A DNA stretch of 64,000 bases from Phocoena phocoena (lineage: Eukaryota; Chordata; Mammalia; Artiodactyla; Phocoenidae). Numbering within the stretch: position 1 is the stretch's first letter; every line of letters starts with the position of its first letter. Under the pieces are notes generated by a model, which was not told the origin of the DNA, ran no database searches, and saw only the letters and a program-made list of their open reading frames with translations. Shown one piece after another: positions 12,801 through 27,800 of the stretch. Position numbers and translations under genes: made by a program. The stretch covers positions 72,531,223 through 72,595,222 of the forward strand of contig NC_089230.1 of the NCBI RefSeq assembly GCF_963924675.1, given 5' to 3'.

Positions 12801-15800
12801 TCCTCCCTGTCACAAACATATTTTTACTCCTCAAGAAATTAACTCACCAAGGATGCTTAATGGTCAACAGTAAAAACTTAAGGAAAAACTAAGTCTTCGG
12901 TTCTGTAATAGCTATTGATCAAATTGATTCTGTTTTTGCACTTACTACCTGTATACAGGCCCCCAATGTGAATGCTAGGAGGTATCCTGAGGCCCTTAAC
13001 TTAAAATTGAATATGAAATAATTTAACAGGTAAAGCAAGTAGAGCCGGAAGCTGCTGTTATAGACTCACAATAGGGGGAAAGGTGGTAAGAGAAAGACTA
13101 CAAATAACACACATAACCCTAAGGGCATCTGAAATATCATTAACAAACATATACATGGATTGCTTAATTTACTAAGACAGGGTACAATACATTCTGAAGG
13201 ATTTCCATTAAAAACTGATAAAGCAAACTAGACACACAAAAAATAGAGTAGTTGAATAAATTATGGATATTCTATGATCAATCTCCATCACATGATAGAA
13301 TACAGACAAAAAATGCTTTTGCAGAATCTTTCATGACATAGGAAATTGATCATAGAATATACTGTAATACTGTATTATCAAAATAGAATAGTATGGAAAT
13401 AGGTATCACATGAATAAACTGTGTGGAATAAACCAAATATTAGAAGAGTCTATATCCAGAGTTGATGGGATTACAACTGATTTTATCACTTTCTTTTGTA
13501 TTTCTATTTTCCAAGTTTTCTACCATGAATGTATATTTTATAATCAGAAAAAATAGTTCTGAATAGTTCTTTTTTAAAGTTGTGGTGTTTAAAATGGGTT
13601 AAACTTCGGTTATGTTTAAAATTCATATTTATGGAACAGCTCATTCTCCAGCAATGCCTGATAAATGAGGCACTACAGTTCTTGTGTCAAAGAAGCATAA
13701 TTAATATAATAAGCAATAAATCAAACTTAGAGCCATTTTTTTAACATGTATATTTTGGTGTAGAACTGATTACGCTTTAAAAAAGTAAAACAAAGATGCA
13801 TACCTTGGAGAACTAGGCCCTTCTTTGGCAAGTGGATCTGTCACTTGGCTCTTGGGAAGCATGCCTTCACAAAGAAAAACAAACAAAATAGCTACAGTTC
13901 ATCCATGTAGCATTTTTCGTTTTTTCCCCCATCTTTTCAGTAAACTTCTTATTGAAATATTATGAAAGGACACAAGTCATAAATGTACTATTCAATGGAT
14001 TTTCATAAGTAAAACGTACTCTTGTAGCCAGCACCTCCCTGTGCCTCCTTCCACTCAGCACCCCTCCCCCAAGGGTAACCACTATTCTTTTAACATCATG
14101 AATAGTTTTTGCCTGCATTTGGCCTTTATAAAAAATGGAATCATAAAATATGTTCTCTTTTGGTCTGGCTTTTTTGGTCCAGCTCTATAGACATTTCAGT
14201 TAATGTCAAATCAGCATGATTAATAGTAAACAATAAATCAGGTCTGGAGCTTTCTGAGATTTTATCCAGGATGCTGAATACATCAGTAGTTTGTTCCTTT
14301 TTATTACTGAGTATTACTACACTGTATGAACATACCATATACCGGAATCTATTCATTCTCCTGTTGATGGACATTTGGGCAGTTTTTAGCTGTTACGTAT
14401 AGTGCTGTTATAAATGTTCTTGTACATGTACATATACATTCTTAAAGAACATCCATCTACATTTCTGGTAGGTATATAGGACATGTATATGTTTAGCTTT
14501 AGTAAATACTGCTAAACAGTTTTCCAAAGTGGTCATACCAATTTACACTTTCTACCAGAAGTGTATGGGAGCCCTGTTGCTCCACCACCTTGCTGACACG
14601 TGGTATTCTGTCTTTTTTCATTTTAGACATTCTTGTGGATGTGCCCCAGCATCAAATTTTATTTTTTATTTTTATTTTTTTAAAGATTTAATTTTTAATT
14701 TATTTTTGGCTGCATTGGGTCTTCGTTGCTGCACGCGGGCTTTCTCTAGTTGTGGTGAGCTGGGGTTACTCTTCATTGTGGTGCACGGGCTTCTCATTGG
14801 GGTGGCTTCTCTTGTTGCGGAGCACGGGCTCTAGGCACACAGGCTTCAGTAGCTGTGGCTCATGAGCTCTAGAGCACAGGCTCAGTAGTTGTGGCTCACG
14901 GGCTTAGCTGCTCCGCGGCATGTGGGATCTTCCCGGACCAGGGCTCAAACCACTGTCCCCCGCACTGGCAGGCGGATTCTTAACCACTGAGCCACCAGGG
15001 AAGTCCTCAACATCACATTTTCAAGGCTCTGGTTTTCTCACTGTTTTCGAAAACTCTGAGAACACGGAAGAGCTCCAAAGATACTATCAGTGATACTGTC
15101 AGACAAACAACTTCAGGTGTTACGTCACAAATTGCATAAAGTAGTCTACAATAAGACAATCTTTTCTAGTTAAAAAAGAAAAGGTAATTCATCTGGCAAT
15201 CCAGCTTATTAGCTGAATTTCTATAACTTTCTTGTGCAAACAGGGAGGGAAAAAAACCCAATTTTTAAACATACATTAGTAATACGGTTCAGTCAGAGCA
15301 GCCCCGTGCATTTCGTAAGTGTCATACCAAATTTTTTGGGGGGTTAGTGGCACTGTCAGTCATAATTCCAAGTCATACTGAACGGCTGAGGAAGCCAGAG
15401 CTACCGAGCCCAGAGGAGGGGAGATTAATAGGCTGGCTACTCAGCATCTGTGTAGACACTGGAAGAGCACCCCGTGCCTGAGGGAGGGACACGTTCAGCC
15501 TGGCCTCTGAGGGCGGAACTCCTAGTCACCATGAGTATTCAAGCTGAGGGCAGATGAACACATGTTCAGGGACGTTATAGAAGGGATTATGGTAAGAGTC
15601 AGGGCTGCTCGATGCTTTGTGACCCCCTGGAGGGGTGGGAAAGGGAGGGTGGGAGGGAGGCTCGAGAGGGAGGGCATATGGGGAGATACATGTATGCATA
15701 TGGCTGATTCACTTTGCTGTACAGTGGAAACTAACAACATTGTAAAGCAATTATACTCCAATAAAGATTATATAAAAAGAGAATGTAAACAGTAATTACA

Positions 15801-18800
15801 CTCCTGAAAAAAATCTATCCTATAAAATAAAAACATCAATATATAAAGATGAAAAATAAAAGGAGGGCTGCAATAAGGGATCTACAAAGTTCTCTGCCAA
15901 ATCCTCTAAGCTTAGGCAAGTAAACACATCCTCCGTATAAAAAATATCTAAATACCCCAAATAATTCTGTGAGGCAATATTGTACACAGTCACGTGAATA
16001 TGATTCATTTTTTACTATAAATGTATATGACTTACCGTTTAAGAGTCTCTTTTCCTCGTGATAGTCTGTACAGTGGTTTAGAAAAAAAGTTAGGTAAGAA
16101 TATTGTAACATCAGAGAGAAGATCGGTTAATATTATTGAGTTAAAGGTAACAGCCCTCTTCTTGAAGGGCTTTCTTCCGAGGCCTGAGGAGAGAAATAAG
16201 GCTGATAAACAGATGGCCTATGCTTTAAGTAAGAAATTTCATCTCTGAAGACTGCAGGCCACTTCTGCAGGCATTTGTCTCCAATTTCACTGGGCTTTTT
16301 CCTCCTTCTTTGGACATTTTTGCTCTAATACCTTGGTTTATTTCTTTAGAAAGCACATAAAGACCCAAGTTTTGTCCTGATCGTCATATTCTAAATTAGT
16401 TAAAACTATCCAAAGTTTATTAGATTACACTTTATATATGAAACATACATATTAACCCAAAGAAAGACACCTTATTATCTTTCCTATCTAGGTAAGCAGT
16501 TAAAATGATTATTATTACTCCAAATTTAAATGGCCAAAATGCTGAAAATATCTTAAGACTTTCACTTGTATATCAGTGCAATCAATCATCAGGGGTACAA
16601 GCCAGAAAAAAATTTAATGGGTGTTTCCTTTCAGGATGGCAGCCAGCTCACAAGTCTATATTATATTTTGATCACCACAAGTTTTATAACCATATGTCAA
16701 AATAAAACGCTCAGCAAGTTGCCAGAGTTTAAAAAAAAAAAAGAATGCCAAGCTAACACAAAATATTCAAGTAGTAAACTAAATTGATAGACATTACTTG
16801 TTAAGGTGACATCATCTTGTTTTGTAGAAAAAGAAACCAAAGTACGTATATCAAAGCTTTCAAATTTTTTTATGTTCTGATTTTCAATCAGCCAGAGATC
16901 CCATAATTACTACCACTTCACTCACATGCCATAAAATACCCATGATTAAGGAGGTCAGATAACCATTCTTTTTATTTTCCCCTTTTTACTGAAATAAGTT
17001 CATAGCTGAAAGGGATCTTAACAACATACACCAAATTTATCATCCGCTCCCCTCATTAAAGGCTGAAAATCAGAGGTCAGGACTTGAATGAACCCCACAG
17101 CTCTTTAGCAGCAAAGTCAAGATTAAACTTCATCTCCCCTGAAACTAAGCGCCATTTTTCTTAACATGCCATTGTGAGAGATAATACTTTCTGAAAAGAC
17201 ACAGGACCTAAAAACCATTTAAATTATGTCTCAAAATGAGCTTTGTTTTTCAACTGCCAGATGAAAATCTAGTCATTAGTTTGCAAGGGATCACTGATGT
17301 CCCTGCTTGCTGACTTACTTTCATACAATTTCATCTGTCTTTGCTACTGCAGTTGTGATCATTCGTTTTATAAATATCTTAGAACAATAGCAAACTCACA
17401 GTAACATAAGTAAATTAAACCCAGTTTCAGTGTACAACATAGTTGGCAGTTTGATGAATCTCATTTATCATGTAAAACAACTTGTTTTTATCTAAGAGGC
17501 TCAGATTTTGAAAACTTGTCCCCAGGGAATTTGTTTCTAGGGAAAAAATATGCCATCTCATATGATTACTTCCTGTCTGATGTGAATTGATTTGAACCTG
17601 TCAGAACTTTATGGATCCTGCTACGTTATTCATTTTTTTCTGAGTCTTTTTTTTCTTTAATAAAAGAAGTATCAGTAGGAAGAGAACATCTAGCTAAATG
17701 ATCTAAAATATCTTTAAAACTCCACTAGTGGGCTTCCCTGGTGGCACAGTGGTTGGGAGTCCGCCTGCCGATGCTGGGGACATGGGTTCATGCCCCGGTC
17801 CGGGAGGATCCCACGTGCCGCAGAGCAGCTGGGCCCGCGAGCCATGGCCACTGAGCCTGCGCGTCCGGAGCCTGCGCTCCGCAACGGGAGAGGCCACAAC
17901 AGTGAGAGGCCCACGTACCACAAAAAAAAAAAAAACTCCACTAGTGTACTTTTGCAACTCTTTTTGAAAACTGAGTCACAGAAATACGAGAGGCTGTTTT
18001 TACTGCTAAGCACATTTACATCAGAGTTACTCTAGGCACATGAGATACTTTCCTCTCTAACAAGAAATCTAACATTCTGTCTTGATACCTAATTCCATCA
18101 TTCGGTTGGCTCCATGGCCAAGAAAATTTGCATCTTCTTATAATATTGGTTAGACTGCATTACTCTGATCAGAGCCTCTGCTTTCTGGAAGGGTCAGAGT
18201 CCTTTAGAAGGCTGGAGCTGTGATCTATCAGCATTCAACTCTTCTTTGGTAAGAGGGCAGGCGACAATTTTTAATTGCGACCCCAATCTAGTTTACCTCT
18301 TCTAAGTGGAGCCACAGAAGGATCCCCTGGGATGGGGAAAGTTAAAAAACAAGCAAACAAACAAACCCTGTCTTACTAGTATACTGATTCATTTAACAAA
18401 TACCTGTTGACCATCACCTTAATAGGGATAGTGACACAATATGAAACCCTTTGGATAAAAAGTTAGGAAAATACGACTATATGTTCAGTTTGCTTATACA
18501 TGCGTAATGATGATTTGGAAGAATACACAATAACACGATTACCTGCATCTGTGCACAGGAGGGAAAAGGGTAGGTGGGAGACAAAGGTATGACCATGGCA
18601 CTTCTCATTCTGGAATCGTGAATGTATTACTGAAAAAATTAAATAAACTAAATTGGAAACTTCAATATGGTCTTTTCAATATGATATGATAAATGTTTTA
18701 AAAGAGATATATAGAAGGTGGCATGGAAGCACAGGGATGAGGGAGGGCACTGTTACTTGAAATATGAAAGGACTTCATTGAGGAAATAATATTTTAGCTA

Positions 18801-21800
18801 CATTTTGAAAATATGTAAGCATTTTTCAGGAGGCCCTGAACAAAAAACATTCTAGGAAGACAAACGCCGCACTTTTACATCTGAATGTCATATTTATCCA
18901 TAGCTACGTACCCCACCTTCCTTTCTCACTCCAAAAGGCTGATGTCACGTAACCATCAGATAGGAGCTCCGTCTTTTTACCAGGGATCTTAGTCACAAAA
19001 TCCAAAGTGTACCATTCTCCCTTTACTGCTTTGCCTGGCCAGAAGACTCCCTGGTTCTCTACAATGTGTTTAATAACCATTTTTCTCTAGAAATTCTTCC
19101 TCATCTCTAAAGAGAACTAACTCTTCATAACACAACTGAGGCCTAATTCTTGGTTTTGTTTCCGAAGTCATAAACCCATTTCTCAAATTCTATAAAATTT
19201 AATAATTTATGTATTTCTAAACTATCCTTCTCTTTTACTCTCCTTAATTTATCGTTGTAAATATCCTCTGAATCATCTTCAAATTTTGTACATCTCTCAA
19301 ACTTCAAGGCCCAGAAGTTTACTCCTTATCCTAGAAGTAGTCTACTAGCAGAATTAAAATAAAGGTTCAATAGTTCAAACACATACTCTGAAAAATTCCA
19401 GGATTAAAAAGTTCTAAAAGTACCAGACTATATAGTTACTTATTCCTGGTCAGTTTTTCTCTCCACAATTCATTTAACTAATCACAGCAAATACTGCATT
19501 TTTAGAAGTTTGTATTTTCTGCTTTCAAGGCTATACTTGTCACTTTTTATTCAATTCTCCAATTTATTAGTTATTTTCTACTCTTGTCCTATCCTCAGAG
19601 GGATTAACCACTCCTTTCTTATTTGGTATTACCCATACACAAATATACACATGTTCAAAAATCATTTTTCAGGACTTCCCTGGTGGTCCAGTGGCTAAGA
19701 TTCCACGCTCCCAGTGCAGGGGGCCCGGGTTCGATCCCACACGCCGCAACTAAAGATCCCGCGTGCTGCAACTAAGACCCGACACGGCCAAATAAATAAA
19801 TAAATATTTTTTAAAAAGCACGTTAAAAACAATCATTTCTCTCTGAAAACAAAACAAAACAAATACTAACTTAAACCAAACACTGGCCAGTCACAATCAC
19901 ACAGCAAGACCCACTTCCTGCTCAGGCCTGCATCTGCCCCCTGACCGGGGACTTCTCACCCCCCATTTTTAATTACCTGTCCCTTATATCTTTCTGGCAG
20001 GAATCACTCAGACAGTGGGACCTATAGCACAAAAGCAAATGAAGGTAGCCTGGCTGAGAAAGCAAACCTGCTCAGCCAGTAAAGTCCACTTCACCATGAC
20101 ACGCACCCCTTTCTCTCCACTAGTAACTGTCTTGCTTCCACCGTACTGAGCCTCTGAGCTTGTGCTCTGTCCACCCACTTGAGCCCTGAACTGTCCCCAT
20201 TTTATCAATGAGGAAACGGTAGCTCCTAGAAGAGGGAACTTTGACTGACTATACAGAAGCTGACCTCCCAGCTGGCAGCCAGCCCACCCAATTAGTGATG
20301 CCACTAATACCATCATTTTTAAGAATAAAAAACTAATTCATATATGAGGGTTTCTCCATGTCAGCACTAGGAACATTTGGGGCCGGATGATTCTTCGTCA
20401 TGGGAGTGTATCCTGTGCCTTGTAGGGTATCTAGCAGCACCCCTGACCTCTCCTCTACCCAAGGGAATGCCAGTAGCATCTAGTTCAGCGGTGACAACCA
20501 AATCATCTCCAGACATTGCCAAATGTCCACTGGGGAGCAAACTCAACCCAGGTTGAACCACTGGCATATACCAAAGAGAAATAAATTAGTTGAAAGAGGA
20601 TAACTTTAATGAGGTGATTTTCTGCCTCACAAAAGGAAGCACCCAGGATTTCTCTCAATGGTGGGCTTCTCCTATTAAATAACTGCAGCCTTTAAGGAAA
20701 GTACATATACCTACAAGCCTCAGGATCTTCCCTTTTAAACTGACGGTGTTAGAACAGCTCTAAATCCCTCTTCCACCTCAAAAGTATTCTACTGATCTAT
20801 GGTTCTAAGTGCTTTATAGTCAGCAAGCGCTTGTGAAAACTAAAAACATAAAGTATTAGAAACCATGATAAAACAATGAGAAATTAAGAAGAAACATTCC
20901 TGACACTGGGCTATGCCATTAGAAAATGTGACTATTTTACGGAATGGCCATCATTAAAAACTCTACAAATAACGAATGCTGGAGAGGAGACGATGTGGAG
21001 AAAAGGGAACCCTCCTACACTGTGGGTAGGAATGTAAACTGGTGCATCCACTATGGAAAACAGTACAGAGGTTCCTCAGAAAACTAACAGTAGAGCTACC
21101 ATATGATCCAGCAATCCCACTCCTGGGCATATATGTGGAAAAAACTCTAATTCAAAAAGATACATGCACCCCTATGTTCACAGCAGCACTATTCACAATA
21201 GCCAAGACATGGAAACAACCTAAATGTCCATCGAGAGATGAGTGGATAAAGATGATGTGGTACATATATACAATGGAATATTACTCAGCCTTAAAAATGA
21301 ATGAAATAATGCCATCTGCAGCAACATGGATGGACCTAGAGATTACCATACTAAGTGAAGTAAGCCAGAACAAGAAAGACAAATACCATATGATATCACT
21401 TATATGTGGAATCTAAAATATGACGCAAATGAACCTATCTCTGAAACAGAAAAAGACTCATAGAGAACGGACTGGTGGTTGCCAAGGCGGAGGGGGTGGG
21501 GGAGGGATGGAGTGGGAGGTTGGGTTTAGCAGATGGAAGCTTTTATATATAGAACTGGATAAACAGCAAGCTCCTACTGTACAGCACAGAGAACTATATT
21601 CAATATCCTATGATAACTCATAATGGAAAAGAATATTAAAAAAAGAATGTGTGTGTGTATATACATAACTAAATCACTTTTCTGTATAGCAGAAATTAAC
21701 ACAATACTGTAAATCAACTATATTTCAATAAAAAATATATATATAAAGAAAATGTGACTATTTTTAAAATATAATATATTAAAATTTTAAGAGTGCATTT

Positions 21801-24800
21801 ATGATCTGGTACAGTGCTGTCCAGAAGAAATATAATGCAAGCCACAAATATAATTTAAAATTTTCTAATAACCATATTAACTATGTACAAAGAAACAGGT
21901 CAAATTAATTTTAATAATATATTTTCTCTTAATGCAACATATCCAGAATCTTGTCATTTCAACATGTAATCAATGTAAAATTGTTAGATATTTTACATTC
22001 TTTTTTTCATCCTAAGTCTTGAAATGCGGTATTTTACGCTTGTAGCACATCTCAATTTGGAGAGTATTTCCATACTCAATAGCAGCCACATGTGGCCAGT
22101 GGCTATAATAATGACAGCAAAGGACTCAAAAAAGGGCAAAAAGAACATTTGTCACCTTTGCCAGAGAATGAAGTGTTCCACATAAATAATCAATAACTGA
22201 AGCTCACCTTTTCAAACAAAGTTTCTCCCTTTATTCATTATTGATATCTTTCTAAAGCACAATACAAACCACAATACTTTTTAAACAAAGGATTATAAAA
22301 AACCCACTGACTCTTCTCTTGATAATGACCCACTAGTACTATGTGTTTTATATTCTGACACTGTTAGCTCTCCTGTCTTCTTCTCAGATACCACTCCTAC
22401 CCTAGAAGCCAGTAGATAAATGGAAAACTGTCCTCCCGGGACTGCTCAGCTGTGGGGATGCCTACAAAATGCTACTTCTGGCTCCTCCCTGCACTGGGGT
22501 CTGGCAGGTCACGCCACCTAAAAGATGGTGTCAAGGATCTCGTATTGAAAGAAGCCCATATATAACATTTCTCTTCAGTATATCCATCACCCCCCCAAAC
22601 CCCTATAAATCCTCATGTCAGCAAGTCTCCACCTACTGTTTCCACTTCGTCTCTGTTTTCATCCTCTATTCCTACTTAATCTGTTTTCATCCTCTATTCC
22701 CACTTCATCTCTGTTTACACCTCTGTTCCCATTTCATCTAGAGAAGCTCTAGTTGTAGAGTGAACATAGTCTCTAATTTGATACAGTTAACAGTTTACTG
22801 CCTGCCCCTTGTTGTCTCAGTGTAACTACTAATAGAGGCTCCATTCATTCTCCAATCTGCCCCAGTTTGGACAATTACACGGTCACCCCATCTAATAGTC
22901 TCTATCCTTAAGTCTCACGCCAGCAGACTTCAAGGATCAATCTCTGCCTATAGACGAAAGGCATAGGAGGTACTGTTAAAACAACATTCACTTTAATTAT
23001 CATGAACATTCTTGACACATTAAACCTTTCTCTTTAGTTACTTTGTCCCTTTTATATGATCTACTAGTTCTGGTTAGCTTGGAGTTCAGACTGTTATCTT
23101 GCTGGATCTTAAGTCTCTACTGTTCCAAAAACCCGATCCATTTACTTGCAGTCAACAACTTTCCTGATTTGTAAAGTTCTTGTCTTTGCTTCCTAATGCC
23201 TTGCAAGTTCTCTCACATCACTACCTGCTACTGGCCTCATCTTAGCAAAACACTTATAATCCAAAAAGGCTTTATAGTGAAACTGAGATTCATAAACATG
23301 TTCTCACGTGCCCTGTCAATAATAATGATAATACTTAATTTTTCCCAGAAGCAGAGCCATGGTAAGACACATGCTGATAATTATAGGGATACAAAGGAAT
23401 AGAAAATGTAAGCAGCCTCAGTATTGCAGGAGCAGAGGGGCAAAAGCAGCCACCACAGCAATAACCACTCCTACTATTCCCACCACCTGTTGCTTCTAAT
23501 GCATCAGGTGGTTAGCAAACATCATTTAATCCTCACAATGACTTTGGGATGTTTCATTCTTAGACCCCATTTCACTGCTGAGCAAAAACACTCAGATCTG
23601 TTAACCGACGCTGAAGATCGACAGCTCATGAGTGCAATTTGAGGCGGAGATGAGATCTGAAGCCATGTTAGTTTCTATGAAACTTGTGCTTTTTCTACGG
23701 ATCATGCAGCCTCAGGAACCAATACCAGGGCCAGAGACAGTGTGAAAAAGGAAACTTTTAATTTATGAATACACAGTATCTCAGAGTCCATTTCTCATCC
23801 TGGATAAGAAATATGTTTGCACTTCCCTGAACCAGGTGGTGAGAAGGAGAAGGAATATTCATTATGGTTTAGTTCTTCACCATTAGGATTTAGTCAGAAA
23901 TCCCAGTTTCCTCAACCCTTCTGATTTTGGTTTCATAAATCTGTTTGTTTGTTTTTGTTAGTCTTAACTACCTTTATTTCATCCTTGTTACTGAATGACT
24001 TTAGGCTGTCAGTTGTTTTCCCTCAGAACTTCCAAGATACTGCTCTCTTTGTCTCCTATTGATGTTCTAGTAAATTAGCAGTAACAGCTAGTAAATTACA
24101 CTAGTAAATTAGCTGTCAATTTACTAATCACTGGTTTGTTAGTAAACCTATCTCTCTCTGGCTGTTGTCTTTGGTGTTCTGCAGTTTTACAATGAATAGT
24201 CTATGTGTGGATTTCTTTTTATTTATCTTGATTGGGGATTTGCTGAACTTGCTAAATCTGAGATTTGTGATTTACCAATTCTGGAAAAGTCTCAGCCATT
24301 CAGATGTTACCTCCTCCTCATTCTCTCTACTACTTCCTTCTGGAAACCTGATGACAGGTGTTAGATCTTATTGCTCTGTCCTCTGCGTCTCTTGCATATT
24401 TTTCTATCATTTTGTTTCTATGCACCACATTCTGTTCAACGTCTGCTGCTCAGTCTGGCAGTTCACTCAACTCTTCTACTACGTCTAAACTCTAACTATT
24501 CATGCTATGCACTTTTTAATCTCACCAGCTCCACTTTTCATTTCTAGGAGTTCTATTTTTTTTTCAATTTTACATGATTATTTTAGCAGTCTCTTGCTTT
24601 ACTCATGTTACCAATTCATTCTTATTTTCCTAACCACTTCAAACATAATTATTTTTATTCACAATTATTTTTATAATTCCTTGTATACAAATAATAAAGT
24701 CCAAGGGGTGGAATTCTGCTTTTGTTTCTGCTGACTTGCTTCCTCAAGTGTTGTTTAATTTTTCTACTGTACGCTAATAACTGCTGATGTGTCCCTGTGG

Positions 24801-27800
24801 GAATTTTAAGGGTTTTAGGTTGAAAGTTTGTTCCACCATTAAAAATGTGTACATAAATCTGCCAAGCAGGCAGGGAAACCAGTAATGGGAGACCATTGTA
24901 TTTCTCGGTTTGAGGTTTCTAAGACCACATAGGTGGTATATATATTGGAATTCCCAACTCTTACATGCGCAAGACTGTGGTTACAAATTCTCAAAGGAGA
25001 TTTCTCTTTCCTCCATCACCTCATAAACAAGGTCAAGGCAGACTATCCTGACATCCCCCTTTGTTGTTGCACAGATTTCTTTTCAAGACTTCCCATTTCA
25101 CTGATCATACAGACTTCAAGAGTCAAGCCATAGGCAGGGATCTCAGCTCCAACTCCCTGCCTTTACAGACCCAAGATCCAGTCTCCCATTTCCTATGTGA
25201 CCATTAAAATTCCCATGTGGCTCTACTTTCCAAGTATCTGATAAGTGCTTTGGGGAAATGGAGGTATCAGAACTAGCTTATCATCCTGGACTGCTGCTTC
25301 TAGCACCCCTCCTTTTTTTTTTTAATTAAATATCTGGGGAATTCCTTGTGGAATCTGCTCATTTTCAATGGTGTTTGCCGTATGTGATGAAACATTCTGA
25401 AGATTATCTGTCTTTCATTTCCAGGGAGGAAGGAAGGAAACCAGAAAAATCCTCTTATTAATTTCATGTCTCCTATGTCACAAAAGCCTAAGGAGCTGGC
25501 ACACTTTCTGACCACACTGAATTACAGAGAAGCACATGACCTTTAGTACCAGACTGTGTAAACAAGATATGTAATGTTCAGGATGAGGTAAAATTAGTCA
25601 GTTAGAATCTTTCCTTAAGAACATGGCCCCTGCTGGCAGTGAATAGGTGAACTCAGGAGCAATTAAGAGAAGAAAGGGATTTGTTTACAAATGTAAACTG
25701 GTTTGGAAGGACTGCCAGACACTAAAGTTCAAACTAGCTTGCTTTTGGTATACACGCAGACCTCGTTTTATTGTGCTTTGCTTTACTGTACTTCACGGAT
25801 ACTGTGTTTTTAAAAACTGAAGGTTTGGGGCAACCCTGCATTGAGCAAGTCTATTGGTGCCATTTTTCCAACCGCATTTGCTCGCTTCATGATTCTAGGG
25901 CACGTTTTGGTAATTCTGGCAATATTTCAAACCTTTTCACCATTACTGTATTTGTTACGGTGATCTGTGAGCAGTGCTCTGATGTTACCATTGTAACTAT
26001 TTTGAGGCACCACAAACTGCACCCACATAAGACTGCAAGTTCAATCTATAAATATGTGTGATCTGACTGCTCCATCGACTGGCCAGTTCTCCATGTCTCT
26101 TCCTCTCCTTGGGTCTCCCTATTCCCTGAGACACAACCATCTGAAATTAGGCCCATTAATATAACCCTACAATGGCCTCTAAGTGTTCAAGTGAACGGAA
26201 GAGTCCCACGACTCTCCCTTTAAATCAAAAACTAGAAATGATTAGGCTTAGTGAGGAAGGCATGTCAAAAGCCAAGACAGTCTGAAAGCTAGGCCTCTTA
26301 TACCAGACAGTCGGCCCAAGTGTGAATGCAAAGGGAAAGTTCTTGAAGGAAATCAAAAGTGCTACTCCAGGAAAGCAAAACAGCCTTACTGATGACATGG
26401 AGAAAGTTTTAGTCATCTGGATAGAAGATTAAACCAGCCACGACATTCCCTTCAGCCAAAGCCTAACTCAGAGCAAGACCCTAATCTCTTCAATTCTATG
26501 AAGGTCGAGAGAGGAGAGGAAGGTACAGAAGAAAAGTATGAAGCTAGCAGAGGTTGGTTCATGAAGTTTAAGGAGAGAAGCCATCTCTATAACATAAAAG
26601 TTCACAGGGAAGCAGCAAGAGCTGATGTAGAAGCTGTAGCATGTTATCCAGAAGATCTAGCTAAGATAATTAACGAAGGTGGCTACACTAAACAACAGAT
26701 TTTCAGTGTAGATGAAACAGCCTTCTACTGGAAGAAGATGCCATCTAGGACCTTGATAGCTAGAGAGGAGAAGTCAATGCCCGGCTTCAATGCTTCAAAG
26801 GACAGGCTGACTCTCTTGTTAGGGTCTGATGCAGCTGCTGACTTGAAGTTGAAGCCAGGACTCACTTAACCATTCTGAAAATCTTAGGGCCCTTAAGAAC
26901 TATGCTAAATCTACCCGGCCTGTGCTCTATAAATGGAATAATAAAGCATATCTCTTAATATGGTTTTCTGAATATTTTAACCCCACTGTTGAAAACTACT
27001 GCTCATAAAAGAAAGATTCCTTTCAAAATATTACTGCTCACTGACAATGCACCTGGTCACCCAGGATGTCTGATGGAGATGTTCAATGAGATTCACGTTG
27101 TTTTCACGCCTGCTGACATAACATCCATTCTGCGCCCTGTGGATCAAAGAGTCATTTAGACTTTCAAGTCTTATTATTTAAAAAATACATTTTGTAAGGC
27201 TATAGCTCCCACTGATAGTGAGTCCTCTGATGGATCTGGGCAAAGTCAACTGAAAACCTTCTGGAAAGAGTCACTATTCTAGATGCCATCAAGAACATTC
27301 CTGATTCATGGGAACAGGTCAAAGTAGCAACATTAACAGGAGATTGGAAGAAGTTGATTCTAACCCTCCTGGATGACTTTGAGGGCTTCAAGACTTCAGT
27401 GGAGGAAATAATTGCAGTCATGGTAGAAACAGCAAGAGAACTGAAATTAGAGGTGGAGCCTGAAGATGTGACTGACTTGCTACAATCCTTGCTACAATTT
27501 CATGATAAAACTTGAACAGATGAGGGATTGCTTCTTACGGATGAGAAAAGAAAGTGGTTCCTGAGATGGAATCTACTCCTGGTGCAGATGCTGTTAAGAT
27601 TGTTGAAAAGACAACAAAGGATTTAGAATAGTACAGAAACATAGTTGATAAAGCAGCAGCAGCATTTGAGAGGACTGACTGATTTTGAAAGAAGTTCTAC
27701 TGTGGGTAAAATGCTACCAAACATGTCTGCACTCTACAGAAAAATCGTCATGAAAGGAAGAATCAATCAACGTGGCAAACTTCACTGCTGTCTTATCTTA

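Noticed and set aside
21042..21416. 124-codon open frame as a host gene
   Set aside because: It is the C-terminal end of L1 ORF2 within a 5'-truncated insertion with target duplication.
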